Part shown: positions 56,923-64,000 of the stretch, in pieces | Numbering within the stretch: the first letter of the stretch is position 1 | Layout: each line of letters starts with the position of its first letter | DNA from: Limnohabitans sp. INBF002 | GTDB taxonomy: Bacteria > Pseudomonadota > Gammaproteobacteria > Burkholderiales > Burkholderiaceae_C | Length of the DNA: 64,000 bases | Direction: 5' to 3' | NCBI RefSeq assembly: GCF_027924905.1 | Contig: NZ_AP027055.1 | Location: forward strand, 2,418,001 to 2,482,000 | Made by a program: the position numbers and the translations under genes | Notes under the pieces: generated by a model | Databases searched by the model: none | Seen by the model: the letters and a program-made list of their open reading frames with translations, nothing else | Told to the model about the DNA's origin: nothing

Positions 56923-58077
56923 TCAATAAGATTTAGGCATGCCCAACACGTGCTCGCCCACATAAGACAAGATCAAGTTGGTCGAGATCGGTGCCACTTG
57001 GTAGAGACGTGTCTCGCGGAATTTGCGCTCAATGTCGTACTCGGCGGCAAAGCCAAATCCACCGTGCGTTTGCAAACACACATTGGCGGCTTCCCACGAC
57101 GCATCGGCCGCAAGCAATTTAGACATATTGGCCTCGGCCCCGCACGGCAGACCGGCATCGAACAAACGCGCGGCTTCATAGCGCATCAAGCTGGCCGCTT
57201 CGACGTTGATGTGCGCTTTGGCAATCGGGAATTGAATGCCCTGGTTGTGTGCAATCGCGCGGCCAAACACCACGCGTTCCTTTGCATACTGGGTGGCTCG
57301 GTCAACAAACCAATAGCCGTCACCGATACATTCAGCAGCAATCAAAATGCGCTCGGCATTCAACCCATCCAGAATGTATTTCAGGCCCAAGCCTTCTTCG
57401 CCAATGCGGTTCTCGACAGGGATACGCAAGTTATCGATGAAGATTTCATTCGTCTCATGGTTGACCATGTTGCGAATGGGTTTGACCGTGATGGTCTTGC
57501 CGACCTCTTCACGCAAGTCCACCAAGAACACCGACAAGCCTTCTGACTTTTTCTTCACTTCAGACAGCGGCGTGGTGCGGGCCAACAGCAACATGTAGTC
57601 GGAGTGCTGCAAACGCGAGGTCCACACCTTTTGACCATTGACGACATAGTGGTCACCTTGGCGCACCGCGACTGTTTTGAGCTGGGTGGTGTCCGAGCCC
57701 GTGGTTGGCTCCGTGACTGCCATCGACTGCATGCGCAACTCACCTGAAGCAATCTTGGGCAACAGAGCTTCTTTTTGCGCCTTTGAACCATGACGCACGA
57801 CACAACCCATCACGTACATCTGGCCGTGGCAGGCGCCTGAATTGCCGCCAGCACGGTTGATCTCTTCCATGATCACGCTGGCCTCGGTCAGGCTCAAGTT
57901 GGACCCGCCGTATTCCTCAGGAATCAGAGCAGACAACCAACCTGCATCGGTCAAGGCGGTGACAAACTTTTCAGGAAACGCCCTGGCCTCGTCTATCTCT
58001 TGCCAGTAACGCGAGTCAAAGGCGGACACCACTTGGCGCACACCTTCGCGCAATTCGGGAAAATCATTTCGGCTCAT
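56923..58077 (-). CDS. acyl-CoA dehydrogenase family protein with altered active-site loop
   Basis: The 384-residue protein has the ACAD layout: N-terminal helical domain, MAVTEPTTGSDTTQLKTVA (the FAD/beta domain), WTSRLQHSDYMLLLART, and a C-terminal helical domain with LQTHGGFGFAAEYDIERKFRETRLY. Where classic short/medium-chain enzymes have EGT with the catalytic Glu, this protein reads APIST (362-366), so the base must lie elsewhere or the reaction differs. It is 3 bp from the SDR and 9 bp from the crotonase. Substrate unknown. Confidence 0.87.
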   Translation of the reverse strand: MSRNDFPELREGVRQVVSAFDSRYWQEIDEARAFPEKFVTALTDAGWLSALIPEEYGGSNLSLTEASVIMEEINRAGGNSGACHGQMYVMGCVVRHGSKAQKEALLPKIASGELRMQSMAVTEPTTGSDTTQLKTVAVRQGDHYVVNGQKVWTSRLQHSDYMLLLARTTPLSEVKKKSEGLSVFLVDLREEVGKTITVKPIRNMVNHETNEIFIDNLRIPVENRIGEEGLGLKYILDGLNAERILIAAECIGDGYWFVDRATQYAKERVVFGRAIAHNQGIQFPIAKAHINVEAASLMRYEAARLFDAGLPCGAEANMSKLLAADASWEAANVCLQTHGGFGFAAEYDIERKFRETRLYQVAPISTNLILSYVGEHVLGMPKSY

Positions 58078-58080
58078 GGT

Positions 58081-58863
58081 TTATTTACTCGGTGTGGTGA
58101 ACATTTGGCCACCGTCCACGTTGATGACACTGCCGCTCAGATAGCCGCACAACGGTGAGGCACAAAAGGCTGTCAACTTGGCAATCTCATCGGGTTCGGC
58201 CAGACGACCAAACGGCAAAGCCAAGGTCAGTTCATGCCAACGCGAGGCGTCTCCCAACTTGGTGGTGGCTTGCTGCTGCAACATGCCCTGCATGCGGTCA
58301 CTCCGGGTGGGCGAAGGGTTGATGCCGAACACGCGCACACCTTGGCGCACCGTGCCACCGCCCAGACCTTGGGTGAAAGCGATGAGCGCCGCATTGGCCG
58401 CTGAGCCGCAGATGTATTCATAGCGCGGTGCCGCACCGGCCATGCCGATGATGTTGGCAATCACACCCTTGCCGCGTTTTTCCATGCTGGGCAAATATGC
58501 GCGCGTCAGGTTGATGTAGCTGTAGAGCTTGAGCTCCCATGCCTGACGCCAGCGCTCTTCGGTGATGTCGTGGATGTTGCCGCCTGGAATCGCGCCCGCA
58601 TTGTTCACCAACACATCAATATCACCCACCTGTTGGCATAACTTTTCCGCGGAACCAGGCAAGCCCAAATCAGCCTCAAACACCTCGGGAGTGATGTGGT
58701 GTGCAGCTTCAATGGCTTGCACCGCATGGGCCAAGTTGGCGCGATCACGCGACACCAAAACAGGCTTGGCGCCTTCGGCCGCGAACGCTTGCGCAATCGC
58801 CAAACCAATGCCTTTGGATCCACCCGTGATAAGGACGCGCTGTCCTGTCAGTTCTAAATTCAT
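58081..58863 (-). CDS. SDR-fold protein lacking the Ser-Tyr-Lys triad
   Basis: The 260-residue SDR has an intact dinucleotide motif TGGSKGIG (13-20) and NNAG (87-90). At the active site the canonical Ser falls at Ile139/Gly140, and YxxxK is replaced: residues 150-160 read YICGSAANAAL, putting Gly153 at Tyr and Asn157 at Lys. Tyr150 is three residues early. Normal ketoreductase chemistry is thus unlikely; it may bind NAD(P) for another reaction. It is 3 bp upstream of the ACAD. Confidence 0.85.
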   Translation of the reverse strand: MNLELTGQRVLITGGSKGIGLAIAQAFAAEGAKPVLVSRDRANLAHAVQAIEAAHHITPEVFEADLGLPGSAEKLCQQVGDIDVLVNNAGAIPGGNIHDITEERWRQAWELKLYSYINLTRAYLPSMEKRGKGVIANIIGMAGAAPRYEYICGSAANAALIAFTQGLGGGTVRQGVRVFGINPSPTRSDRMQGMLQQQATTKLGDASRWHELTLALPFGRLAEPDEIAKLTAFCASPLCGYLSGSVINVDGGQMFTTPSK

Positions 58864-58889
58864 CGTCGGCTCTCTTTAAGAAGTTGGGA

Positions 58890-59768
58890 TCAGTTGGATG
58901 GGGCTGGCACTTGGGCCGAATACCACTGGGCCATTTTTTCGCCGGTGACAAAACACACCTCAGGCGTTGCCATCAAAAGGTCGAGCATTCTTTCGAAGCT
59001 CTCGAAACGGTGAGGCACACCGATCAAATGCGGATGCAAGCCAAGCGACAGCACCCGTGGTTGGATCGCACATTCACGCTTGAACAAACGCAAGGTGTTG
59101 GACAAGCGTTGGAACATTTCGTCTGACGCATGTTTTTCGATCGCGTAGATGATGGAGTCGTTGACTTCGAGGTTGTAAGGCAAGGACATGAGTGGGCCGT
59201 TCTTGGTGTGCATCCAATGCGGCACATCGTCCACCACCCAATCGAACACGTACTCAACGCCCAACTTCTTCAAAATATCGGGGGTGTCGTGCGACTCACG
59301 CAAACCCGGGCTTAGCCAACCTTTGGGGCGTTTGCCCGTGAACGACTCGATCATGTCCAAGCTGGTCGAGATCAATGCCTCTTCGCCCTCCGCATGGTTG
59401 AGCGCCTTTTGATGCACGCCATGACCGATGAATTCCCAGCCGGCTTGGTGCATGGCTTCTGCCGCACGTGGATAGGCTTGAATCACACCCGCGTTAAAGC
59501 TGGTGGACGCAGGCAAGCCACGGCTGTGAATGGCATTGATGATGCGCGGCAAGCCTGCGCGCATACCGTAGTCGACCCAACTGAAGTTGGGCACGTCAGG
59601 CACAGTTTCTTTGCCATGTGGCGGCGTGATGATGGTGCGCGGCATGCTGGCATCAAACTGCCAGTGCTCCACGTTGACCACCAAGTGAACCAAGATGGCA
59701 CCTTCTTTGGGCGCCGCCAGCTGTGGGCCTTCGTTAGAAAACCGATAAGGGATGCGAGGATTAGCCAT
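58890..59768 (-). CDS. NodB/PuuE-like polysaccharide deacetylase-fold protein
   Basis: The 292-residue protein has the NodB-type barrel of the PuuE (cofactor-free allantoinase) branch: HLVVNVEHWQFD (29-39), WEFIGHGVHQKAL (111-122) with His116 and His119, and GWLSPGLRES. The Asp-Asp of metal-dependent NodB deacetylases is replaced by Val-Glu (33-34). A role in hydrolysing an amide or ureide of the imported compound is inferred. It overlaps the ABC ATPase gene by 8 bp, indicating coupling with the transporter. Confidence 0.8.
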   Translation of the reverse strand: MANPRIPYRFSNEGPQLAAPKEGAILVHLVVNVEHWQFDASMPRTIITPPHGKETVPDVPNFSWVDYGMRAGLPRIINAIHSRGLPASTSFNAGVIQAYPRAAEAMHQAGWEFIGHGVHQKALNHAEGEEALISTSLDMIESFTGKRPKGWLSPGLRESHDTPDILKKLGVEYVFDWVVDDVPHWMHTKNGPLMSLPYNLEVNDSIIYAIEKHASDEMFQRLSNTLRLFKRECAIQPRVLSLGLHPHLIGVPHRFESFERMLDLLMATPEVCFVTGEKMAQWYSAQVPAPSN

Positions 59769-60519
59769 GGGTGTGTCGGATGAGGTTGAGAATGTCGAGC
59801 TTCATGGCGCTGAAAGCCTCACTCGCCGTGTCAGCCACCGTGCGGGGACGCGCCAAGGGCACATTGATTTTGGATTGGATGCGACCAGGTCGTGCAGACA
59901 TGACATAGATGGTGCTGGCCAAGAAAATGGCTTCGTCAATGTCATGTGTGACAAAGATGATGGTGGGCTTGAGCTTTTGCCACACCGACAACAACAGCTC
60001 TTGCATGGTGAGTCGGGTCTGCGCATCCAACGCGCCAAAGGGTTCGTCCATCAGCAACACACGTGAACCCAAGGTCAAAATGCGCGCAATGCCCACGCGT
60101 TGACGCATGCCCCCTGACAGCTGCACGGGCAAGTGATTTTTGAAATCATGCAAACCCACGATGCTGAGCATTTCATTGGCACGCTCCTCATACTCAGCCT
60201 TCGGAAGGCCTTGCATTTGAGGACCAAAAATAACGTTCTCCCATACTGTCAACCAAGGAAACAAAGCGGCCTCTTGAAACACCACGCCACGCTCAGGGCC
60301 TGGCGCTTGCACCGCTTGCTGGTTGACCTGCAAGATGCCCGAACTGGGCAACTCGAAACCTGCAATCAGGTTGAGCAACGTGGACTTGCCGCAACCCGAG
60401 GGGCCGAGCAACGCCACAAACTCACCCGGAGGCACGTCGAGGTCAATGTGATCAAGTGCCTTGACAGGCGGTTGACCAGGATAAGTTTTGCAAAGATCTT
60501 GAACAGTGATATTGGACAT
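59761..60519 (-). CDS. NitT/TauT-type ABC transporter ATPase
   Basis: The 252-residue ATPase has Walker A GPSGCGKST, signature LSGGMRQRVGIARIL and Walker B VLLMDEPFGALD, matching SsuB/TauB/NrtD-like proteins. ATG 60519 is used; the frame stays open upstream inside the permease gene. With the adjacent permease and binding protein it forms a complete importer for the operon. Stop overlaps the NodB-like gene start by 8 bp. Confidence 0.92.
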   Translation of the reverse strand: MSNITVQDLCKTYPGQPPVKALDHIDLDVPPGEFVALLGPSGCGKSTLLNLIAGFELPSSGILQVNQQAVQAPGPERGVVFQEAALFPWLTVWENVIFGPQMQGLPKAEYEERANEMLSIVGLHDFKNHLPVQLSGGMRQRVGIARILTLGSRVLLMDEPFGALDAQTRLTMQELLLSVWQKLKPTIIFVTHDIDEAIFLASTIYVMSARPGRIQSKINVPLARPRTVADTASEAFSAMKLDILNLIRHTHG

Positions 60520-60526
60520 AAGAATT

Positions 60527-61327
60527 TCAGTGACTTTGCAAAATACGCCAGACCAGAACCTTGCGTTCGATGAACACAATGATGCGATCGCTGATATAAC
60601 CCATGGCACCAATCGACACCATGTCGGCCAACACGATGTCCATGCGGCCCACGTAGTAGGCATCCCACAGCACATAGCCCAGGCCAGACTTGACGGCCAC
60701 CATTTCTGACACGATCACCGCTGTCCACGAAATGCCAAGGCCAATACGCAAACCGGTGAAGATCGACGGCATCGCCGCTGGCAACACCACGCGATACAAC
60801 AGCTGCGCGCGACTCGCGCCCATCATCAAAGCAGCACGTACCAAATTGCGATCGACATCACGTGCGCCTTGTGTGGCGTTGACCACGATGGCATAAAAGC
60901 CACCTAGGAAAATGAGAAAGATCGAACCCACATCTCGGATACCAAACACGGCGATGGAGAAGGGCAACCATGCTGTGATGGGAATGGGGCGCAAACTTTG
61001 AATCAAGGGGTCGAGCATTTGCGAAATGAACTTGCTCCAACCAATCAACAGGCCGAGTGGCACGCCGACCAGTGCAGCCAACACAAAGCCTTGTGCCACA
61101 CGCATGGAGGAGTACTCCACGTTGGACAACCACGTGCCGAGGTAGGGGTTGAGGCCCAGACCGGCTTGTCCGAAGATCCAGCCGTGCCACCCCTCAACCA
61201 CCTTCAAAGGCGTAGGCAGTATGCCGGCCATGCCGGGCATATTGCCCATCACCTGCCACAGCACGACAACGGCGGTGGGTACCACCAGTCCGAGCAGCAG
61301 TTGCTTGAAATGTGCCGTTGTCTTCAT
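60527..61327 (-). CDS. NitT/TauT-type ABC transporter permease
   Basis: The 266-residue polytopic protein has the BPD-transport motif region ALMMGASRAQLLYRVVLPAAMPSIFTGLRIGLG (in part), as SsuC/TauC permeases do. ATG 61327 is preceded by AAGGACAC. It starts 15 bp after the binding-protein gene and 7 bp before the ATPase gene. Confidence 0.92.
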   Translation of the reverse strand: MKTTAHFKQLLLGLVVPTAVVVLWQVMGNMPGMAGILPTPLKVVEGWHGWIFGQAGLGLNPYLGTWLSNVEYSSMRVAQGFVLAALVGVPLGLLIGWSKFISQMLDPLIQSLRPIPITAWLPFSIAVFGIRDVGSIFLIFLGGFYAIVVNATQGARDVDRNLVRAALMMGASRAQLLYRVVLPAAMPSIFTGLRIGLGISWTAVIVSEMVAVKSGLGYVLWDAYYVGRMDIVLADMVSIGAMGYISDRIIVFIERKVLVWRILQSH

Positions 61328-61342
61328 GGTGTGTCCTTGCAC

Positions 61343-62320
61343 TTACTTCTTGATTTCTTTGGCCATGCTGTCGTCATACAGCTCAGCCGCTTCTTTGGTC
61401 ACGTCTTTTTGCACGATGCCTTGCTTGAACGCAGCCTCAGCCAAACGACCCACCTGCTCTTTGTTGAGCACGCCGCCGAGTTTGATGATCTTGGCTGATT
61501 CTTTGGTCACACTCAGTGGCAGACCTGTGTACTTGGCATAGGCATCTGCGAATTGGTCGTTGTTTTTCGCCAATTGCTCCTCCACTTTGAGGTAGGCCCA
61601 CAAGAAGCGACGCACCAATTCTTTCTTAGTCGCCATGGCTTCGCCCGAAGCGGCCAACATGCCCAACTCTGCGCCCACGGAACGTGACTGGCTGTAATCA
61701 AGCTTGGTCGCGAAATACGCATCGCCTTCGGCAACAGCTTGAGATTCAAAGGGCTCCCACAACACCATCGCATCAATGTCGCCACGCTTCATGGCTTGCA
61801 CAAATGCTGTCCCGCCGCCTTGCACGTTAACGGGCGAGAACGAGGTGTAAGGAATGTTCTTTTCAATCAAGGTCATGGCCCATTGGAACCACACGGCTGA
61901 TCCGGGTGCGATGGCAATTTTCTTGCCATTGATATCACCCCATTCGTCGATCTTCACGCCTTTGCGCACCACCAAAAATTTGTTGGAGCTACCCACACCG
62001 GTCAAACCGATCAAGTTCTTGCTGCCTTGCGCCGCCACGATGGCCAAATCGCCAGGTCCAACGGCCGACACATCGACCGAGCCCGACAGCAACGCGGTAC
62101 GTGCATCGGCGTAGCGCACAAACTCTGCACGCTTGACTTCAATGTTGAGCTTCTTGAGCTCCTCTTCCAGCATCAGCATAGGCGCCAAGTGGCCCACTTT
62201 GACAAAGCCCACACTGAGGACTTCTTTTTGTTTCATGGGTGCGGGGGAGGGCCCTACAGCCAAAGCAACGGTGGCTGTCAATGACAGCGCAATCGTGAGC
62301 AGGGTTCTTAAAGATTTCAT
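61343..62320 (-). CDS. NitT/TauT-type ABC transporter binding protein
   Basis: The 325-residue protein has a signal peptide (about 1-22, VALA) and the NMT1/SsuA pattern VGFVKVGHLAPMLMLEEELKK (in part), GDLAIVAAQGSKNLIGL and WGDINGKKIAIAPGSAVW. Relatives bind sulfonates, nitrate, taurine, riboflavin precursors or aromatic acids; the ligand here is unknown. ATG 62320 has GGAGAAG just upstream; an in-frame ATG at 62332 lies in that Shine-Dalgarno. Confidence 0.9.
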   Translation of the reverse strand: MKSLRTLLTIALSLTATVALAVGPSPAPMKQKEVLSVGFVKVGHLAPMLMLEEELKKLNIEVKRAEFVRYADARTALLSGSVDVSAVGPGDLAIVAAQGSKNLIGLTGVGSSNKFLVVRKGVKIDEWGDINGKKIAIAPGSAVWFQWAMTLIEKNIPYTSFSPVNVQGGGTAFVQAMKRGDIDAMVLWEPFESQAVAEGDAYFATKLDYSQSRSVGAELGMLAASGEAMATKKELVRRFLWAYLKVEEQLAKNNDQFADAYAKYTGLPLSVTKESAKIIKLGGVLNKEQVGRLAEAAFKQGIVQKDVTKEAAELYDDSMAKEIKK

Positions 62321-62344
62321 CTTCTTCTCCATGGGGTGGTTGAT

Positions 62345-63118
62345 TCAATGGCCGGTGAACTGAGGTAGCCGCTTCTGTGCAAAAGCCAGTCGGCCCTCGG
62401 CATAGTCGCTGCTTTTGAAACACGCATCTACGGCCTGATCGATGCGTGTGATTTGAGAGGTGTCGCCATCTGCAATGCACAGCATGGCTTGCTTGGCGGC
62501 TTGAACCGTGAGGGGAGCGTTCTGTGCAATTTGCAAAGCCACATCGGCGCAATGCGCGAACACATCGTCATGCACTGAGTTGACGATGCCAATGTGTGCA
62601 GCCTCTGCTGCGCTGTAAATCTTGGCGGTATAAAAAGCTTCTGCCGCCGCTGTGGGCCCGAGGTTTTGCACAATGCTTTTCATGCCCTGGTAGCCATAGC
62701 CCAAGCCCAAGCGTGCGGCAGGCATGCGGAACTTCGATGTAGGGCCCGCATAACGCAAATCGCAACTCAATGCCAAGCCCAAACCGCCGCCATAACAAAT
62801 ACCACTGATGGCAGCAATGACAGGGACGCGACAACGGGTGATCGCCTCTTGCGCCTCCGCCACGCTTTGGTTGTAGTGAGCGACCGATGCGTCTGAATTT
62901 CGCTGGGTTTCAAATTCGCTGATATTGGCGCCGGACACAAACGCACGTTCACCGGCACCACGCAAAATCACAGCACGCACATCGGGCTGACGTTCAATCG
63001 CGTCAAACGCTTGGCCGAGCGCAATCCACATCGACAAGCTCATGGCGTTGTAACGCTCGGCGTCGTCAATCGTGACCACGGTCACGTGCGCGTCGTGTGT
63101 GACGTGTATAGCCCCCAT
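62345..63118 (-). CDS. crotonase-fold protein lacking both catalytic glutamates
   Basis: The 257-residue protein has the crotonase fold with oxyanion segment AFVSGANISEFE (59-70). GICYGGGLGLALSCD has Gly114 where hydratases have Glu, and RMPAARLGLGYGYQG has Ala134 for the second Glu. It is therefore not a normal enoyl-CoA hydratase; other chemistry of the superfamily (isomerisation, hydrolysis, C-C cleavage) is possible. It is 2 bp from the CoA-transferase-like gene and 24 bp from the binding protein. Confidence 0.88.
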   Translation of the reverse strand: MGAIHVTHDAHVTVVTIDDAERYNAMSLSMWIALGQAFDAIERQPDVRAVILRGAGERAFVSGANISEFETQRNSDASVAHYNQSVAEAQEAITRCRVPVIAAISGICYGGGLGLALSCDLRYAGPTSKFRMPAARLGLGYGYQGMKSIVQNLGPTAAAEAFYTAKIYSAAEAAHIGIVNSVHDDVFAHCADVALQIAQNAPLTVQAAKQAMLCIADGDTSQITRIDQAVDACFKSSDYAEGRLAFAQKRLPQFTGH

Positions 63119-63120
63119 GC

Positions 63121-64000
63121 TTAGACCACCTCTTGTGTGTGAAATTGCTGAATCTCTTCGTCCGAGTACCCGGCTTCGCGCAGCACTTCATCCGTGTGCT
63201 CGCCCCATCCAGGTGCAGGCGCCACGACTTGGGACGGTGTGCGCTCTAAAACCACTGGCTGAGTGATGTACGCAATTTCCTTGCCAAAATTTGTCATCAA
63301 GGATTGTGTGACTTTCAAATGCTTCACTTGCTCATCTTCAAACACTTGAGGCACGGTGTAAACCGGACCAGCGGGAACGCCAATCTGGTTGAGCAAATCG
63401 ACCCAATGCTTGACGGTGTTCTTTTTAAACTCAACTGCAATTTGTGCATTCAAGCGTTCACGGTGTTGCACACGCAAAGGCTCGGTGCGGAATTCGGGAT
63501 CAGCATACCAATCAGGTTTGCCCAAGGCATCACAAAAGCGTTTCCAGTTGCCCTCACCAGACGCGCCTAAATTGAAGCAGCCATCGTTGGCATCGAACAA
63601 GCCCATCGGCGAACTGGTGGGATGGTTGTTGCCCACTTGCACGGGGACATCGTTGTCGTTGAGGTAGCGCGCCATCTGAAAATCCATCATGGCAATTTGG
63701 GAGTGCAACAAAGAGCTGTGCACCCACTGGCCTTTGCCAGACACCTCGCGCTCCAACAGGGCCACCAAAATACCGAGGGCACAGTACAAGCCTGCACTCA
63801 GATCAGCCACGGCCAAACCAGCGCGAATGGGGCCGTGCTCGGGCTCACCTGTCACGCTCATCAAGCCGCCCATGCCTTGGATGATTTGATCGAATCCGGG
63901 ACGCCAAGCGTATGGACCATCCTGACCAAAGCCAGAAATACTCGCCAAGATGATGCGCGGGTTGACCTTGGCCAAAGACTCGTAATCAAGACCCAAACGG
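63121..64000 (-). CDS. CaiB/BaiF family III CoA-transferase-like protein, N-terminus cut by window edge
   Basis: The last 293 residues of the protein are visible; the start lies beyond base 64000. Family landmarks are SISGFGQDGPYAWRPGFDQIIQGMGG (in part) and VTGEPEHGP. At the place of the catalytic Asp (Asp169 of formyl-CoA transferase, usually VD-x-SL) the sequence reads WVHSSLLHSQ, with His for Asp. A class of CaiB-like proteins shares this; whether it transfers CoA is unknown. It is the most upstream operon gene visible, 2 bp before the crotonase. Confidence 0.88.
   Translation of the reverse strand, partial: RLGLDYESLAKVNPRIILASISGFGQDGPYAWRPGFDQIIQGMGGLMSVTGEPEHGPIRAGLAVADLSAGLYCALGILVALLEREVSGKGQWVHSSLLHSQIAMMDFQMARYLNDNDVPVQVGNNHPTSSPMGLFDANDGCFNLGASGEGNWKRFCDALGKPDWYADPEFRTEPLRVQHRERLNAQIAVEFKKNTVKHWVDLLNQIGVPAGPVYTVPQVFEDEQVKHLKVTQSLMTNFGKEIAYITQPVVLERTPSQVVAPAPGWGEHTDEVLREAGYSDEEIQQFHTQEVV

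Overview
The window is ordinary, densely coded betaproteobacterial chromosome, most likely from a freshwater Comamonadaceae species close to Limnohabitans, Rhodoferax or Polaromonas. This rests on gene content and order: leuS-lptE-holA-proA, bamE divergent to fur, ptsN-hprK without a sugar PTS, the short proteobacterial GshA, and a Cys-rich CWC protein. Gene identities come from reading protein motifs and no database search was run. No rRNA, tRNA, CRISPR array, insertion sequence, phage gene or clear pseudogene was seen. No gene-free stretch exceeds 300 bp; the longest are 24770-25050 (hpf/corA), 47003-47242 (livH/DUF2889) and 33444-33611.

Region 1 (1-33.4 kb) is core genome. It holds a LysR-ChbG-glycosyltransferase operon cut by the left edge, a TehA-type channel, malate synthase G, a photolyase-like protein with unusual domain order, a CWC protein with an EmrB-type MFS pump, and a YafJ-like amidotransferase. 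Then come gshA-kup-gshB; proA, holA, lptE and leuS; an ExbBD/TolQR pair, dapB and bamE; fur; ptsN-hprK; hpf; corA with a structured-looking leader; a pntAA-pntAB-pntB-fadD-mtnN operon; a Nudix hydrolase; and mnmA.

Region 2 (33.6-47.8 kb) looks like a self-contained catabolic island. A LysR regulator sits divergent to an SDR and a Gfo/Idh/MocA dehydrogenase. Convergent to these is a ten-gene minus-strand operon encoding a LIV-type ABC importer (livH, M, G, F and a binding protein), three different FAD_binding_2 flavoproteins, an 81-residue two-helix membrane protein, and a gluconate-5-dehydrogenase-like SDR. The lysR/SDR gap and the region upstream of livH share an identical 11-mer. The picture is uptake of a polar or cyclic carboxylate followed by repeated dehydrogenation; the substrate is unknown.

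Region 3 (47.2-54.7 kb) holds a DUF2889 protein, ssb, an MFS transporter, uvrA, an SlyD-like prolyl isomerase, a membrane-anchored glutaredoxin and an EamA transporter.

Region 4 (54.7-64 kb, running off the right edge) is a tightly packed ten-gene minus-strand operon. It encodes a CaiB/BaiF-type protein, two crotonases, a NitT/TauT-type ABC importer, a NodB/PuuE-like hydrolase, an SDR, an acyl-CoA dehydrogenase and an MmgE/PrpD protein. Five of its enzyme-like proteins have lost residues that define catalysis in their families: the SDR lacks the Ser-Tyr-Lys triad, the second crotonase lacks both glutamates, the CoA-transferase has His for the Asp nucleophile, the dehydrogenase lacks the usual Glu, and the NodB-like protein lacks the Asp-Asp motif. 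This operon and the region 2 island are the best candidates for undescribed pathways.
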